From an uncultured Ruminococcus sp. (lineage in GTDB: Bacteria > Bacillota > Clostridia > Oscillospirales > Ruminococcaceae): a DNA stretch of 64,000 bases. Positions 17,921-25,886 of this stretch are shown piece after piece (the first letter of the stretch is position 1; each line of letters opens with the position of its first letter). The translations under genes and the position numbers were made by a program. The stretch is taken from positions 1 to 64,000 of the forward strand of contig ONMB01000017.1 in NCBI GenBank assembly GCA_900318825.1, read 5' to 3'. Below the pieces are notes generated by a model that saw only the letters and a list, made by a program, of their open reading frames with translations, did not search any database and had not been told where the DNA came from.

Positions 17921-18481
17921 TTAGAATTCATAAGCATCTTTTTTCTTATAGCATATCATCAGTACAGCAGCGGCAAAAACTACCGAGGCAGTTGCGATCA
18001 GTCCGAAAAGCCGTACATACATACCGTCTTTTACTTCAACTGTGCGGGCAGCTTCAAGTGTACCGCCCTCATCAACATCCGAGCTTTTCATAATACTATC
18101 GTAATTGGTGTCCCAATTCTTCAAGTAAGCGACCTTTACCTTATCGCCGACCTTGTCATTAGAACTGCGCGGAATATAGAACTCCATAGTCTGACCGCCG
18201 GCAAAGGTCACATCAACTGTGCATACACGATAAAAATCCAGTATCGTCAACGGTTCATAATTACTTCCGTTAAGCGTTTTGAAGCCCTTTATCGTGACTT
18301 CCGCGACTGTATAGCTGTCGGGATCCATTCTGTAGTCCTCATAGTCCTTGTTCACCCAGTCCTTACCGAGCGAGGCGTTTGCACCAGCCAGTATAGCTGT
18401 AACGAGCGCAATTACAAGAGCTGCGATAAACAGAGTTTTCTCCCGTCTGTTTTTTAATATTTTCCCCATTATTTCCCCCAT
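17921..18481 (-). CDS. DUF3592-like membrane protein
   Basis: 186 aa. Two transmembrane helices (about 15-35 and 155-178) flank an extracytoplasmic domain with the pattern VTFAGGQTMEFYIPRSSNDKVGDKVKVAYLKNWDTN, similar to DUF3592 proteins. Function unknown. It sits inside the polyamine operon between speB and the CASDH gene, so a role in transport or envelope response is conceivable but unsupported. Confidence 0.65.
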   Translation of the reverse strand: MGEIMGKILKNRREKTLFIAALVIALVTAILAGANASLGKDWVNKDYEDYRMDPDSYTVAEVTIKGFKTLNGSNYEPLTILDFYRVCTVDVTFAGGQTMEFYIPRSSNDKVGDKVKVAYLKNWDTNYDSIMKSSDVDEGGTLEAARTVEVKDGMYVRLFGLIATASVVFAAAVLMICYKKKDAYEF

Positions 18482-18505
18482 TAATTTTCCTGCTTATCAG
18501 TCACA

Positions 18506-19357
18506 TCATGACATCGCAAGCAGCATTTCGCGTATTATCTTGCAGGCAACTGCCGTCGAAACTCCGCTCTGGTCATAGACCGGACTCAGCTCATTCACGT
18601 CGCAGCCAACTATATTCAGACTGCTGCAAACGAGAGTCACCGCTCTGCGCAGCTCGTCAAAGGTGACTCCACCAGCTTCGGGAGTACCTGTGCCGGGGAA
18701 TACCGACGGATCAAGGACGTCAAGGTCGAGCGTGAAGTAGACGTTCTTTCCCCTGAGCTTCTCTACGACCTCCTCAAGCCCGTCAAAGCTGAACTTGTGC
18801 ATCTCGGTATGCTCATCGGCAAAGCGGAACTCGTCACGGTCGCCGCTCCTGATACCGAACTGGAAGATATGTCCGTCGCCGAGAATGTCCCAGCAGCGGC
18901 GCAGTACGCAGGCGTGGGACATCTTCTGTCCGAGGTAGTCCTCACGGAGATCAGCGTGAGCGTCAAAGTGTACGATGTAAAGGTCATCGTACTTCTCCCT
19001 GACCGCCATTACCGAACCGAGCGTCACAAGGTGCTCGCCGCCTATCATGAAAGGCACCTTGCCGTCTGAAAGTATCATATCTGAACGCATTGCTATATCA
19101 GCGACCGCACGGTTCGTGCTTCCGAACGGCAGCTCTATATCTCCGCTGTCAAAATATGAGTAGTCGAGCATATCCTTGTCCTGATACGGGCTGTAAGTCT
19201 CGATGCCGAAGCTCTCGTTTCTTATTGCGGACGGACCGAACCTCGTTCCCGGACGGAAGCTGGTCGTTCCGTCAAAGCCTGCGCCGAAGAGAACTATCTT
19301 CGCATCTTCATACTCGCTGTCGCAGGCGATAAAAGTCTGTACATTCTTATTCAACAT
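18506..19357 (-). CDS. speB: Agmatinase
   Basis: 283-aa ureohydrolase hydrolysing agmatine to putrescine and urea. The binuclear Mn ligands are in GGEHLV, HFDAHADLR and LDLDVLDPSVFPGTGTPE, all intact. GTR-FGPSAIR at the N-terminus is also typical. Overlaps speE by 11 nt, so likely coupled. Together with speA it gives the arginine-agmatine-putrescine route. Confidence 0.94.
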   Translation of the reverse strand: MLNKNVQTFIACDSEYEDAKIVLFGAGFDGTTSFRPGTRFGPSAIRNESFGIETYSPYQDKDMLDYSYFDSGDIELPFGSTNRAVADIAMRSDMILSDGKVPFMIGGEHLVTLGSVMAVREKYDDLYIVHFDAHADLREDYLGQKMSHACVLRRCWDILGDGHIFQFGIRSGDRDEFRFADEHTEMHKFSFDGLEEVVEKLRGKNVYFTLDLDVLDPSVFPGTGTPEAGGVTFDELRRAVTLVCSSLNIVGCDVNELSPVYDQSGVSTAVACKIIREMLLAMS

Positions 19358-20198
19358 CTTTCAGAAGCTCCTCAACATAATTTGGCAGCGCGAACGCTCC
19401 GACGTGCAGGCGCGGATTGTAGTAGCGCGTTTTCAGCCCGAGCATATTCCACTTTGTTCCGTTGTAATCGGCTGTCGGGTGGTACTTCTTTGAAGCAAAT
19501 CCGAAGAGCCAGTGTCCGGAGGGATAGGTCGGGATATGTGCCTGATATACCTTGCTTATCGGGAAGCTCTCCACTATACGCTTGTGGGAACGCTGCATAG
19601 CTGCCGCGTCCTCTGCATAAAACGGGCTCTCGTGCTGGTTTACCATAATACCGTCATCGTGCAGAGCCTTGAAGCAGCTTCCGTAGAATTCCTTTGTGAA
19701 AAGTCCCTCTCCCGGTCCGAAGGGATCGGTCGAGTCAACGATTATAACGTCGTACTGGTCTGTGCAGCGGCGTATGAACTTAACGCCGTCCTCATAGTAA
19801 ACGTGTACCCTCGGATCATCAAACCGGCAGGCTGTCGTCGGGAGATACTGCTTGCTGACCTCCACAACGAGCTCATCTATTTCGACAAGGTCGATGTTCT
19901 CGACTGAGGAGTACCTTGTCAGTTCCCTCACGACTCCTCCGTCGCCTGCACCGATAACGAGGATATTCTTCGGGTTAGGGTGAACAGCCATGGGAACGTG
20001 GGTTATCATTTCGTGGTAAATGAACTCGTCCTTCTCCGTAAGCATCATATAGCCGTCGAGCGTGAGAAAACGCCCGAACTCCTTCGAGTCAAACACGTCT
20101 ATACGCTGAAACTCACTGTTTCCGCTGTAAAGCTGGTGATCCACTTTGATCGAGAATTTTACATTCGGAGTATGACGCTCCGTAAACCATAGTTCCAT
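19347..20198 (-). CDS. speE: Spermidine synthase (polyamine aminopropyltransferase)
   Basis: 283-aa aminopropyltransferase moving the aminopropyl group from decarboxylated SAM to putrescine. Key segments: EFIYHEMITHVPM, GAGDGGVVRE (nucleotide loop), the VEIDE acidic residue, DSTDPFGPGEGLF (catalytic Asp and gatekeeping loop) and the C-terminal W-FGFASK. Full-length. Start set by GGAGGT. With speD in the same operon the substrate is in place. Confidence 0.95.
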   Translation of the reverse strand: MELWFTERHTPNVKFSIKVDHQLYSGNSEFQRIDVFDSKEFGRFLTLDGYMMLTEKDEFIYHEMITHVPMAVHPNPKNILVIGAGDGGVVRELTRYSSVENIDLVEIDELVVEVSKQYLPTTACRFDDPRVHVYYEDGVKFIRRCTDQYDVIIVDSTDPFGPGEGLFTKEFYGSCFKALHDDGIMVNQHESPFYAEDAAAMQRSHKRIVESFPISKVYQAHIPTYPSGHWLFGFASKKYHPTADYNGTKWNMLGLKTRYYNPRLHVGAFALPNYVEELLKDVE

Positions 20199-20233
20199 AG
20201 ATTACCTCCGTTCTTCAGGACCGCTCATACGGT

Positions 20234-20698
20234 TCACTTATCGTCTCTGTCAGCACCCTTCATTGCTATCCTGAGATATACAGGTGTAAGAAGGAATGCA
20301 AGCAGGAAGCCCACGATGAGTCCGATACCGAGCGAGCTGATGAACGCCGGAACGAACTTCATAGGTTCGCCGTGCTTCTTTGACATATTGTAAGCAAACG
20401 TTATCATCGCAAGAGTCATAACAGGTGTGAAGATAAGGTCTACGATAAGGCTTTCAAGACATCTTGCGCCGTTGCTGCCCTCCTCAAGTCCGCACTTGCG
20501 GCAGGCAGCCTTCCCGATAGATCCTATCGGCACAAACAGGCAGATAATAAGGCAGATCAACGTGCTGATGATAAAGCTCGAGATAAATCCGACTGGTGTG
20601 AAGTGTCCTGATGTGATGTTTCCGATGAGAGACATACAAAAACTCATTGTTACGCCCATAAGTATGCTCATTTTTCTTCCGGCTTTTTTCATATTCAT
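20234..20698 (-). CDS. Four-helix membrane protein of unknown function
   Basis: 154 aa with four hydrophobic helices (about 10-27, 36-57, 82-104, 116-140); a small Cys pair lies in CRKCGLEEG. Hydrophobic pattern only loosely resembles DUF2798 proteins. Good ribosome site (AAAGGAGG). Its position between speA and speE suggests co-expression with polyamine synthesis; any role as transporter would be a guess. Confidence 0.6.
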   Translation of the reverse strand: MNMKKAGRKMSILMGVTMSFCMSLIGNITSGHFTPVGFISSFIISTLICLIICLFVPIGSIGKAACRKCGLEEGSNGARCLESLIVDLIFTPVMTLAMITFAYNMSKKHGEPMKFVPAFISSLGIGLIVGFLLAFLLTPVYLRIAMKGADRDDK

Positions 20699-20752
20699 AA
20701 CTGTACCTCCTTTATCTCCCCAAAGTTGATGGATATCCCTGATCCCTGTGCC

Positions 20753-22216
20753 TCAGTCCTCTGCAAGGACGTTGAGACGTTCGATGTTTATATCCTCTGT
20801 GCCTGTCATCTGACAGCCCTTTTCCTTGGCATATCTGATATACTCGATTATCTCCGGAGTTATCAGCTCTCCCGGAGCGAGTATCGGTATACCGGGCGGA
20901 TAGCACATAACGAACTCCGTACAGACATTGCCGGCTGCTTCATCAAGAGGAAGTGAGCGCTTCTTTGCGTAAAAAGCCTTGCGCGGCGGTTCTGCGACTA
21001 CCGGATTGATGTACTCCTGTGTGAGCATACCTGTTCCGGACTTGCCGAAGCGTCTCTTTATCTCGGACATTGCACTGATAAGACGTTCGATATCGCGCTT
21101 TCTGTCGCCTACGGAGATGTAAGCGAGGATATTTCCGATGTCTCCGAATTCTATCTGTATATCATATTCGTCCCTGAGAAGGTCGTAGACCTCTATGCCG
21201 GCAAGTCCGATCGGCAGGGTGTGTACCGACAGCTTGGACACATCGAAATCATATATACTGTCGCCGTTGATGAGCTCGCTCGAAAAAGCGTAATATCCGC
21301 CGATCGAGTTGATCTCCTCGCGGGCGTACTGTGCCATTTCAACTGTTTTTGCAAATATCTCCCTGCCGCTGAGAGCAAGTCTCTTGCGGGAGATATCCAG
21401 ACTTGAGAGCAGCAGATAAGAAGCGCTCGTGGTCTGGGTGAGATTGACTATCTGTCTCATATAATCGGCATTTATGCGCTCGCCCATAAGCAGGAAGGAG
21501 CTCTGTGTGAGACTTCCGCCTGACTTGTGCATACTTGCCGAGGATATATCAGCTCCCGCAGCCATTGCCGGCACCGGAAAGCCCTCGCCGAAATAAAAGT
21601 GCGTACCGTGAGCCTCGTCGGCAAGCACGAGCATACCGTGAGAATGTGCAAGTTCAGCTATGCGCCTGAGGTCTGAGCAGATGCCGTAGTATGTGGGATT
21701 GTTCACAAGAACTGCCTTTGCATCGGGATTTTCTTCGATAGCCTTCTCTACCTGAGATACCGACATACCCAGTGCGATACCGAGCTGGCGGTTCACGTCC
21801 GGATCAACATAGACCGGCACAGCACCGGTGAGTATCATAGCGTTGATAGCGCTTCTGTGAACGTTTCGCGGCATAATGATCTTGTCGCCCTCCTTGCAGG
21901 CGTACATTATCATACTCTGAACGGCAGAGGTCGTTCCGCCGACCATGAAGAAAGCGTTTGCCGCACCGAAAGCCTGTGCTGCAAGATCCTCCGCGTCCCT
22001 GATGACCGACACCGGGTGGCAGAGATTGTCGAGGGGCTTCATCGAATTCACATCGACGTTCATACAGTCCTCGCCGAGGAACTCTGTGAGCTCCATATTT
22101 CCGCGTCCCCTCTTGTGTCCTGGGACGTCGAAGGGCACTACCCTCATACGGCGGAATTTCCGAAGCGCTTCGTATATCGGAGCGTCAACCTGTGAAAGAG
22201 CCATTTCCGTAAACAT
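20753..22216 (-). CDS. speA: Arginine decarboxylase, Orn/Lys/Arg decarboxylase family
   Basis: 487-aa fold-type I PLP decarboxylase of the B. subtilis SpeA/Cad group (no N-terminal wing domain). PGHKRGRG (32-39) near the start, LADEAHGTH (198-206) and the PLP lysine Lys231 in [10 protein letters not shown] are typical, as is the C-terminal [11 protein letters not shown]. Arginine is the likely substrate because speB follows; lysine or ornithine cannot be excluded from sequence alone. Start may be ATG 22216 or 22204; both overlap the end of speD. Confidence 0.9.
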   Translation of the reverse strand: MFTEMALSQVDAPIYEALRKFRRMRVVPFDVPGHKRGRGNMELTEFLGEDCMNVDVNSMKPLDNLCHPVSVIRDAEDLAAQAFGAANAFFMVGGTTSAVQSMIMYACKEGDKIIMPRNVHRSAINAMILTGAVPVYVDPDVNRQLGIALGMSVSQVEKAIEENPDAKAVLVNNPTYYGICSDLRRIAELAHSHGMLVLADEAHGTHFYFGEGFPVPAMAAGADISSASMHKSGGSLTQSSFLLMGERINADYMRQIVNLTQTTSASYLLLSSLDISRKRLALSGREIFAKTVEMAQYAREEINSIGGYYAFSSELINGDSIYDFDVSKLSVHTLPIGLAGIEVYDLLRDEYDIQIEFGDIGNILAYISVGDRKRDIERLISAMSEIKRRFGKSGTGMLTQEYINPVVAEPPRKAFYAKKRSLPLDEAAGNVCTEFVMCYPPGIPILAPGELITPEIIEYIRYAKEKGCQMTGTEDINIERLNVLAED

Positions 22217-22967
22217 TCCTTCCGCTGAAAATTTCTATCATCTCTCTCTTCAGAGCTGTTGTTATCTCCAGTCTGCGCTGGGGAGGGAGCTCATTCACAT
22301 CTGTGTTGAAGAGGTAATTCTGAAGGTCAAGCTCCTTGATGAGCATTTTTGTGTGGAACATATTCGCCTGATAGACGTTTATGTCCACGGCATCATAGCG
22401 AAGCAGAGTCGCATCGTCGATATAGTCCTGAATGGAGGTTATATCGTGGTCTATGAAGAGCTTTTCGCCGTCGAGGTTTCGTGTGAAGCCTCTTACGCGG
22501 TAGTCCATAGTGATTATGTCTGAGTCAAAGCTGCCGATAAGGTAATCGAGAGCAGTGAGCGGTGTTATCTTTCCGCAGGTAGCAACGTCGATATCAACGC
22601 GGAAAGTTGCGATACTCGTATCAGGGTGGAATTCCGGATAGGTATGCACTGTAACATGGCTCTTGTCAAGATGAGCGACTATCTCATTTCCGCCGGCTGG
22701 TATCATAGTGTCGTCGGCTATAAGGAAGGTCGCGGAAGCTCCCTGCGGATCGTAGTCCTGACGCGAAACGCTGAGCACCTGAGCACCTATCATCTCCGTA
22801 AGGTGAGTCATAATATCCGTAATTCTCTCGGAATTATACTGCTCGTCAACATATGCTATATACTCCTGCTGAGCCTTTGCAGTCTTGGCATAACAGACGT
22901 CATATATGTTGAAGCTCAGTGATTTTGTAAGATTGTTGAAGCCATAGAGCTTTAATTTATTTTCCAT
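22185..22967 (-). CDS. speD: S-adenosylmethionine decarboxylase proenzyme
   Basis: 260-aa SpeD of the E. coli-like long class. The pyruvoyl-forming self-cleavage site is Lys102-Ser103 in [13 protein letters not shown]. It makes decarboxylated SAM for SpeE. The start at 22967 ([10 protein letters not shown]) has GAGGTG 5 nt upstream; the longer frame upstream reads through a terminator-like hairpin and is rejected. First gene of the polyamine operon, behind a long structured leader. Confidence 0.94.
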   Translation of the reverse strand: MENKLKLYGFNNLTKSLSFNIYDVCYAKTAKAQQEYIAYVDEQYNSERITDIMTHLTEMIGAQVLSVSRQDYDPQGASATFLIADDTMIPAGGNEIVAHLDKSHVTVHTYPEFHPDTSIATFRVDIDVATCGKITPLTALDYLIGSFDSDIITMDYRVRGFTRNLDGEKLFIDHDITSIQDYIDDATLLRYDAVDINVYQANMFHTKMLIKELDLQNYLFNTDVNELPPQRRLEITTALKREMIEIFSGRNVYGNGSFTG

Positions 22968-23219
22968 ATCACACCTCAAAAAAACACGTACAGCCTTATC
23001 AGCCATACGTGTTATCCGATCATATGTCAACTGCACAGATTGACTTGGTTTCAGAGTCTATATAAGCAAGATAACTCCACCTTTTACTACTCTTATTGAC
23101 CTTTCACAAGCTGATGAAAACTTATAAAAACATATCGGCGCACAGCCGAATCAATAAGGCAACAGAAGTTGCCAGCCGGTACACCGGCGGTCTTGCTTTG
23201 AAACCGAAGCAATTTTACT
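22968..23219 (-). promoter_or_regulatory. Structured 5' leader of the polyamine operon (candidate riboswitch/attenuator)
   Basis: About 250 nt between a strong promoter and speD. In order on the minus strand: hairpin TTGCTT/AAGCAA (23193-23212), GCCGG/CCGGC with a 4-nt loop (23175-23188), GGCAAC/GTTGCC with a 4-nt loop (23158-23173), TCGGC/GCCGA (23135-23149), then near the gene an 8-bp stem AACACGTA/TACGTGTT (22983-23013) followed at once by seven T. The last looks like an intrinsic terminator placed just before the speD ribosome site. I cannot match it to a riboswitch class I know. Confidence 0.6.
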
Positions 23220-23225
23220 ATACAT

Positions 23226-23254
23226 ATTTTATCATATTCCGACATTGTTGTCAA
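23226..23254 (-). promoter_or_regulatory. Sigma-A promoter of the polyamine operon
   Basis: TTGACA (23249-23254), 17 bp, TAAAAT (23226-23231) on the minus strand. It overlaps the stop region of the preceding yfhO-like gene by a few bases only, so speD is transcribed independently. Confidence 0.82.
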
Positions 23255-23258
23255 GAGT

Positions 23259-25847
23259 TTATTGCAAATTCTCTTTCTTTTTCCTTTTAATATCAAAGGC
23301 TGCAGAAACGATGAGCAGAAGAGCTCCTGCGAATATACCGCACATCGTCACTCTGAGTCCCGTTACGCGCATAGGAGCGTGATATTCGAGCACGATGCAA
23401 TGCTCACCGGCGGTTATCGGGAAACCGATGAAGGCCAGGTCTGTGCGGTAGTAATCGACCTTTTCGCCGTCCACCTTCACCTCGAAGTGCTTGTCATACG
23501 GTATCGAGAAATTGAACCAGCCGTCCTTGCGGACATTGATAGTACCGCTGATGCTGTCGCCGATATGCTCTTCCTTATCAATTATTAGAGCGTCCTTGTT
23601 ATCCATAGTCCTGCTGAGAACGCTGCCGTCCATAGTATAAGCCTCAAGACCGGAAATATTATAGTTGCCGGCAGAAAAGTCCATTTTCAGCTCGGTTATC
23701 GGTTCATTCGAGGAGATAATGTAAGAGAAAGCATAATTGCCGTTATTGTACTTCCAGTTTGGATCGGTGAGCTTGTTCTTGACGCCGTTAACCGTCAGGA
23801 TAACGTCCGCCTGATGTGAGAGCTTTCCGATGCGGTTGTCCGCAAAAGCCGTTACTATGAGCACCTTGCCGTCAACCGGCTTTTCAAGAGGAAGAACAGC
23901 GTGTATGGGCTTTTTCGAGTTGATAGTAAAGGTCCTGTTGCTGTAAATAATTCCCTTTGTATCAGAAAGATCGCCGAAATCTATATCAAGCCTCTCTGTG
24001 CTCTCCGGGAAACGCGCTTCTCCCTCCATATCAGCCGGGATTATGACGTTGTCGAGGAGAGCCTCCTGCTGGAGCTCCCACTGAAGGTGCTTGTAACGCT
24101 CCGCAGACATCGCGTTCGCACAGGCATAGCCGAGCGGGAGCGCGTAGTCATTCTTCAGGACGCGGTAATCGCCCGACTCCGCTACCTGCCGCTCGCCGAA
24201 CATCTCATCGTCAGTTCTGACAAGTCTGTAACGGCAGCCCATCAGTGTATTGAAAACGATATTGCGCGGCTGCTTATGGATAGCATTGTTGCGCGTACCG
24301 ATCTCGCTGCCTGACGAATAGAAGCGGAAATCCCTGAACTTAGGATTGCTCAGCGATGAGTAGATATTCGTAGTGAGGTAGTCGGTGCGGTATATCTGGT
24401 TGACCGTCATACTCAGTGAAGCGTCCTCTGCAAAGCGGTATAAGTCAGTGTCCTCGTCGAGAATGCCATCAACGAGCTCTTTCTGCGTACTGCTGTAAAG
24501 CTCATCGAGAGTGGACTTCTTCACAAAGGTATCCATAGCGTTCGACACTATACATATCGAGAATGAGAAAACTATTGCCATTACAACGACCGCTCTCAGT
24601 CGCTGCTTCTTCACGCATATATATATCGTAAGTATCGTGAATACTGTATCAACGATGACTATTATGAACTGGCTCTGTGAAAGTGAACCCTGCGTCAGCG
24701 AGAGAACGGCAGTTATCGCAAAGACTATGACCGTGAACCTCAGGTCGACCTGTTTGTCCCTCAGGCGGTTGAAGAAGCGTCCGCATATTATCAGCAGCAG
24801 CGGTATGAACGGTATGAAAGCCTTTCCGTCAACGTACATCGTTCCGTTCATCAGATATACTACAAGCGGAAGTAGTATGCAGCTCGCCATAACTCCTGCG
24901 AGGAAGCGCTCGGAACGAGTTCCGTTCCTGAGAAGAGCGATTATCGAAACAGGTGAAAAGCAGCTCATTCCGGCTGAATAAGGCGAATAGAGCAGTACGC
25001 TGAAATTAACGACCGGTATTATCAGGCTCGTCAGCGATACATCGACCGAGGTAGATGCTCTTCCCGATACTATCGCAGCAAGCGACGGCATCCAGAAATG
25101 TGCAGCACAAACGCAGCCAATGACCGCAAATACGCACTTCTTCCACATCTTTCCGATTATGGCTTTTACCTTTATCTTCTGATCCTGCTCGATGCAGTTG
25201 AACACCATATATATGCCGACTGCCGCAAATGCGCCCACACTGTAAAAGTAGCTCGTGCAGACCATGCAATAGCTGAAAAGTCCCATCAGAAAGCAGTTCA
25301 GCGCACAGTCCCTGCCGCGCACCGTAAATAAGAGTGCCATCAGGAACGGATAGTAGTTCACGAACATTATGTGCCTGTGGCTGTGGAATATCAGCGGTCC
25401 GGCAAAGAGGAACATCAGTCCGAGCAGCAGGGGCATCATACCGCTGAAATGGCGCTTGAAGAAGTAGTAGCTCATCAGCGCCGAAACGAGTATCCCTGCC
25501 ATACTTATCGCCTGAACATACACCGCCATATTCACAGACGGCATAAAATACGCCGGAAGGTAAAGAGGATTAGCTATGCCATAATAGGCAAAGTTGTAGA
25601 TATTCTGTCCGCCTCCGAGCTGTATGGCAAAATCCGGATGATGGTCACCGGTCCCAAAGAAGCGCATACGGAGGTATTCCGGTATCATAAAATGCTGGCT
25701 GCTCCAATCCATATCAGAACCCCAAACCACGCCGTGACGCAGTACAAACAGATTGAGAACAACTACAAACAGGAATGCTCCGGTAATAACAGAAACCGAG
25801 AATAAATCAGGTCTTCTGCTGTAAGCGTTTCTCAGACGCTTTATCAT
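23259..25847 (-). CDS. YfhO family membrane protein (GT-C type glycosyltransferase-like)
   Basis: 862-aa multi-pass membrane protein of the YfhO family. The N-terminal half has a first helix (about 18-38), the exposed GSDMDWSSQHF segment with acidic residues typical of GT-C enzymes, and roughly a dozen helices. An extracellular beta-rich domain (about 560-830) follows and a last helix (about 833-852) precedes a basic tail. B. subtilis YfhO is involved in glycosylation of lipoteichoic acid. The exact sugar acceptor here is unknown. Last gene of the CYTH-to-mutS2 unit. Confidence 0.82.
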   Translation of the reverse strand: MIKRLRNAYSRRPDLFSVSVITGAFLFVVVLNLFVLRHGVVWGSDMDWSSQHFMIPEYLRMRFFGTGDHHPDFAIQLGGGQNIYNFAYYGIANPLYLPAYFMPSVNMAVYVQAISMAGILVSALMSYYFFKRHFSGMMPLLLGLMFLFAGPLIFHSHRHIMFVNYYPFLMALLFTVRGRDCALNCFLMGLFSYCMVCTSYFYSVGAFAAVGIYMVFNCIEQDQKIKVKAIIGKMWKKCVFAVIGCVCAAHFWMPSLAAIVSGRASTSVDVSLTSLIIPVVNFSVLLYSPYSAGMSCFSPVSIIALLRNGTRSERFLAGVMASCILLPLVVYLMNGTMYVDGKAFIPFIPLLLIICGRFFNRLRDKQVDLRFTVIVFAITAVLSLTQGSLSQSQFIIVIVDTVFTILTIYICVKKQRLRAVVVMAIVFSFSICIVSNAMDTFVKKSTLDELYSSTQKELVDGILDEDTDLYRFAEDASLSMTVNQIYRTDYLTTNIYSSLSNPKFRDFRFYSSGSEIGTRNNAIHKQPRNIVFNTLMGCRYRLVRTDDEMFGERQVAESGDYRVLKNDYALPLGYACANAMSAERYKHLQWELQQEALLDNVIIPADMEGEARFPESTERLDIDFGDLSDTKGIIYSNRTFTINSKKPIHAVLPLEKPVDGKVLIVTAFADNRIGKLSHQADVILTVNGVKNKLTDPNWKYNNGNYAFSYIISSNEPITELKMDFSAGNYNISGLEAYTMDGSVLSRTMDNKDALIIDKEEHIGDSISGTINVRKDGWFNFSIPYDKHFEVKVDGEKVDYYRTDLAFIGFPITAGEHCIVLEYHAPMRVTGLRVTMCGIFAGALLLIVSAAFDIKRKKKENLQ

Positions 25848-25886
25848 TTTTTCACCCCATTCTTTATATCAAGAAATTATCCCTCA

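Noticed and set aside
23093-23296. 67-codon minus-strand frame before speD
   Set aside because: It runs across the speD promoter and the leader hairpins, has no ribosome site and matches no family.
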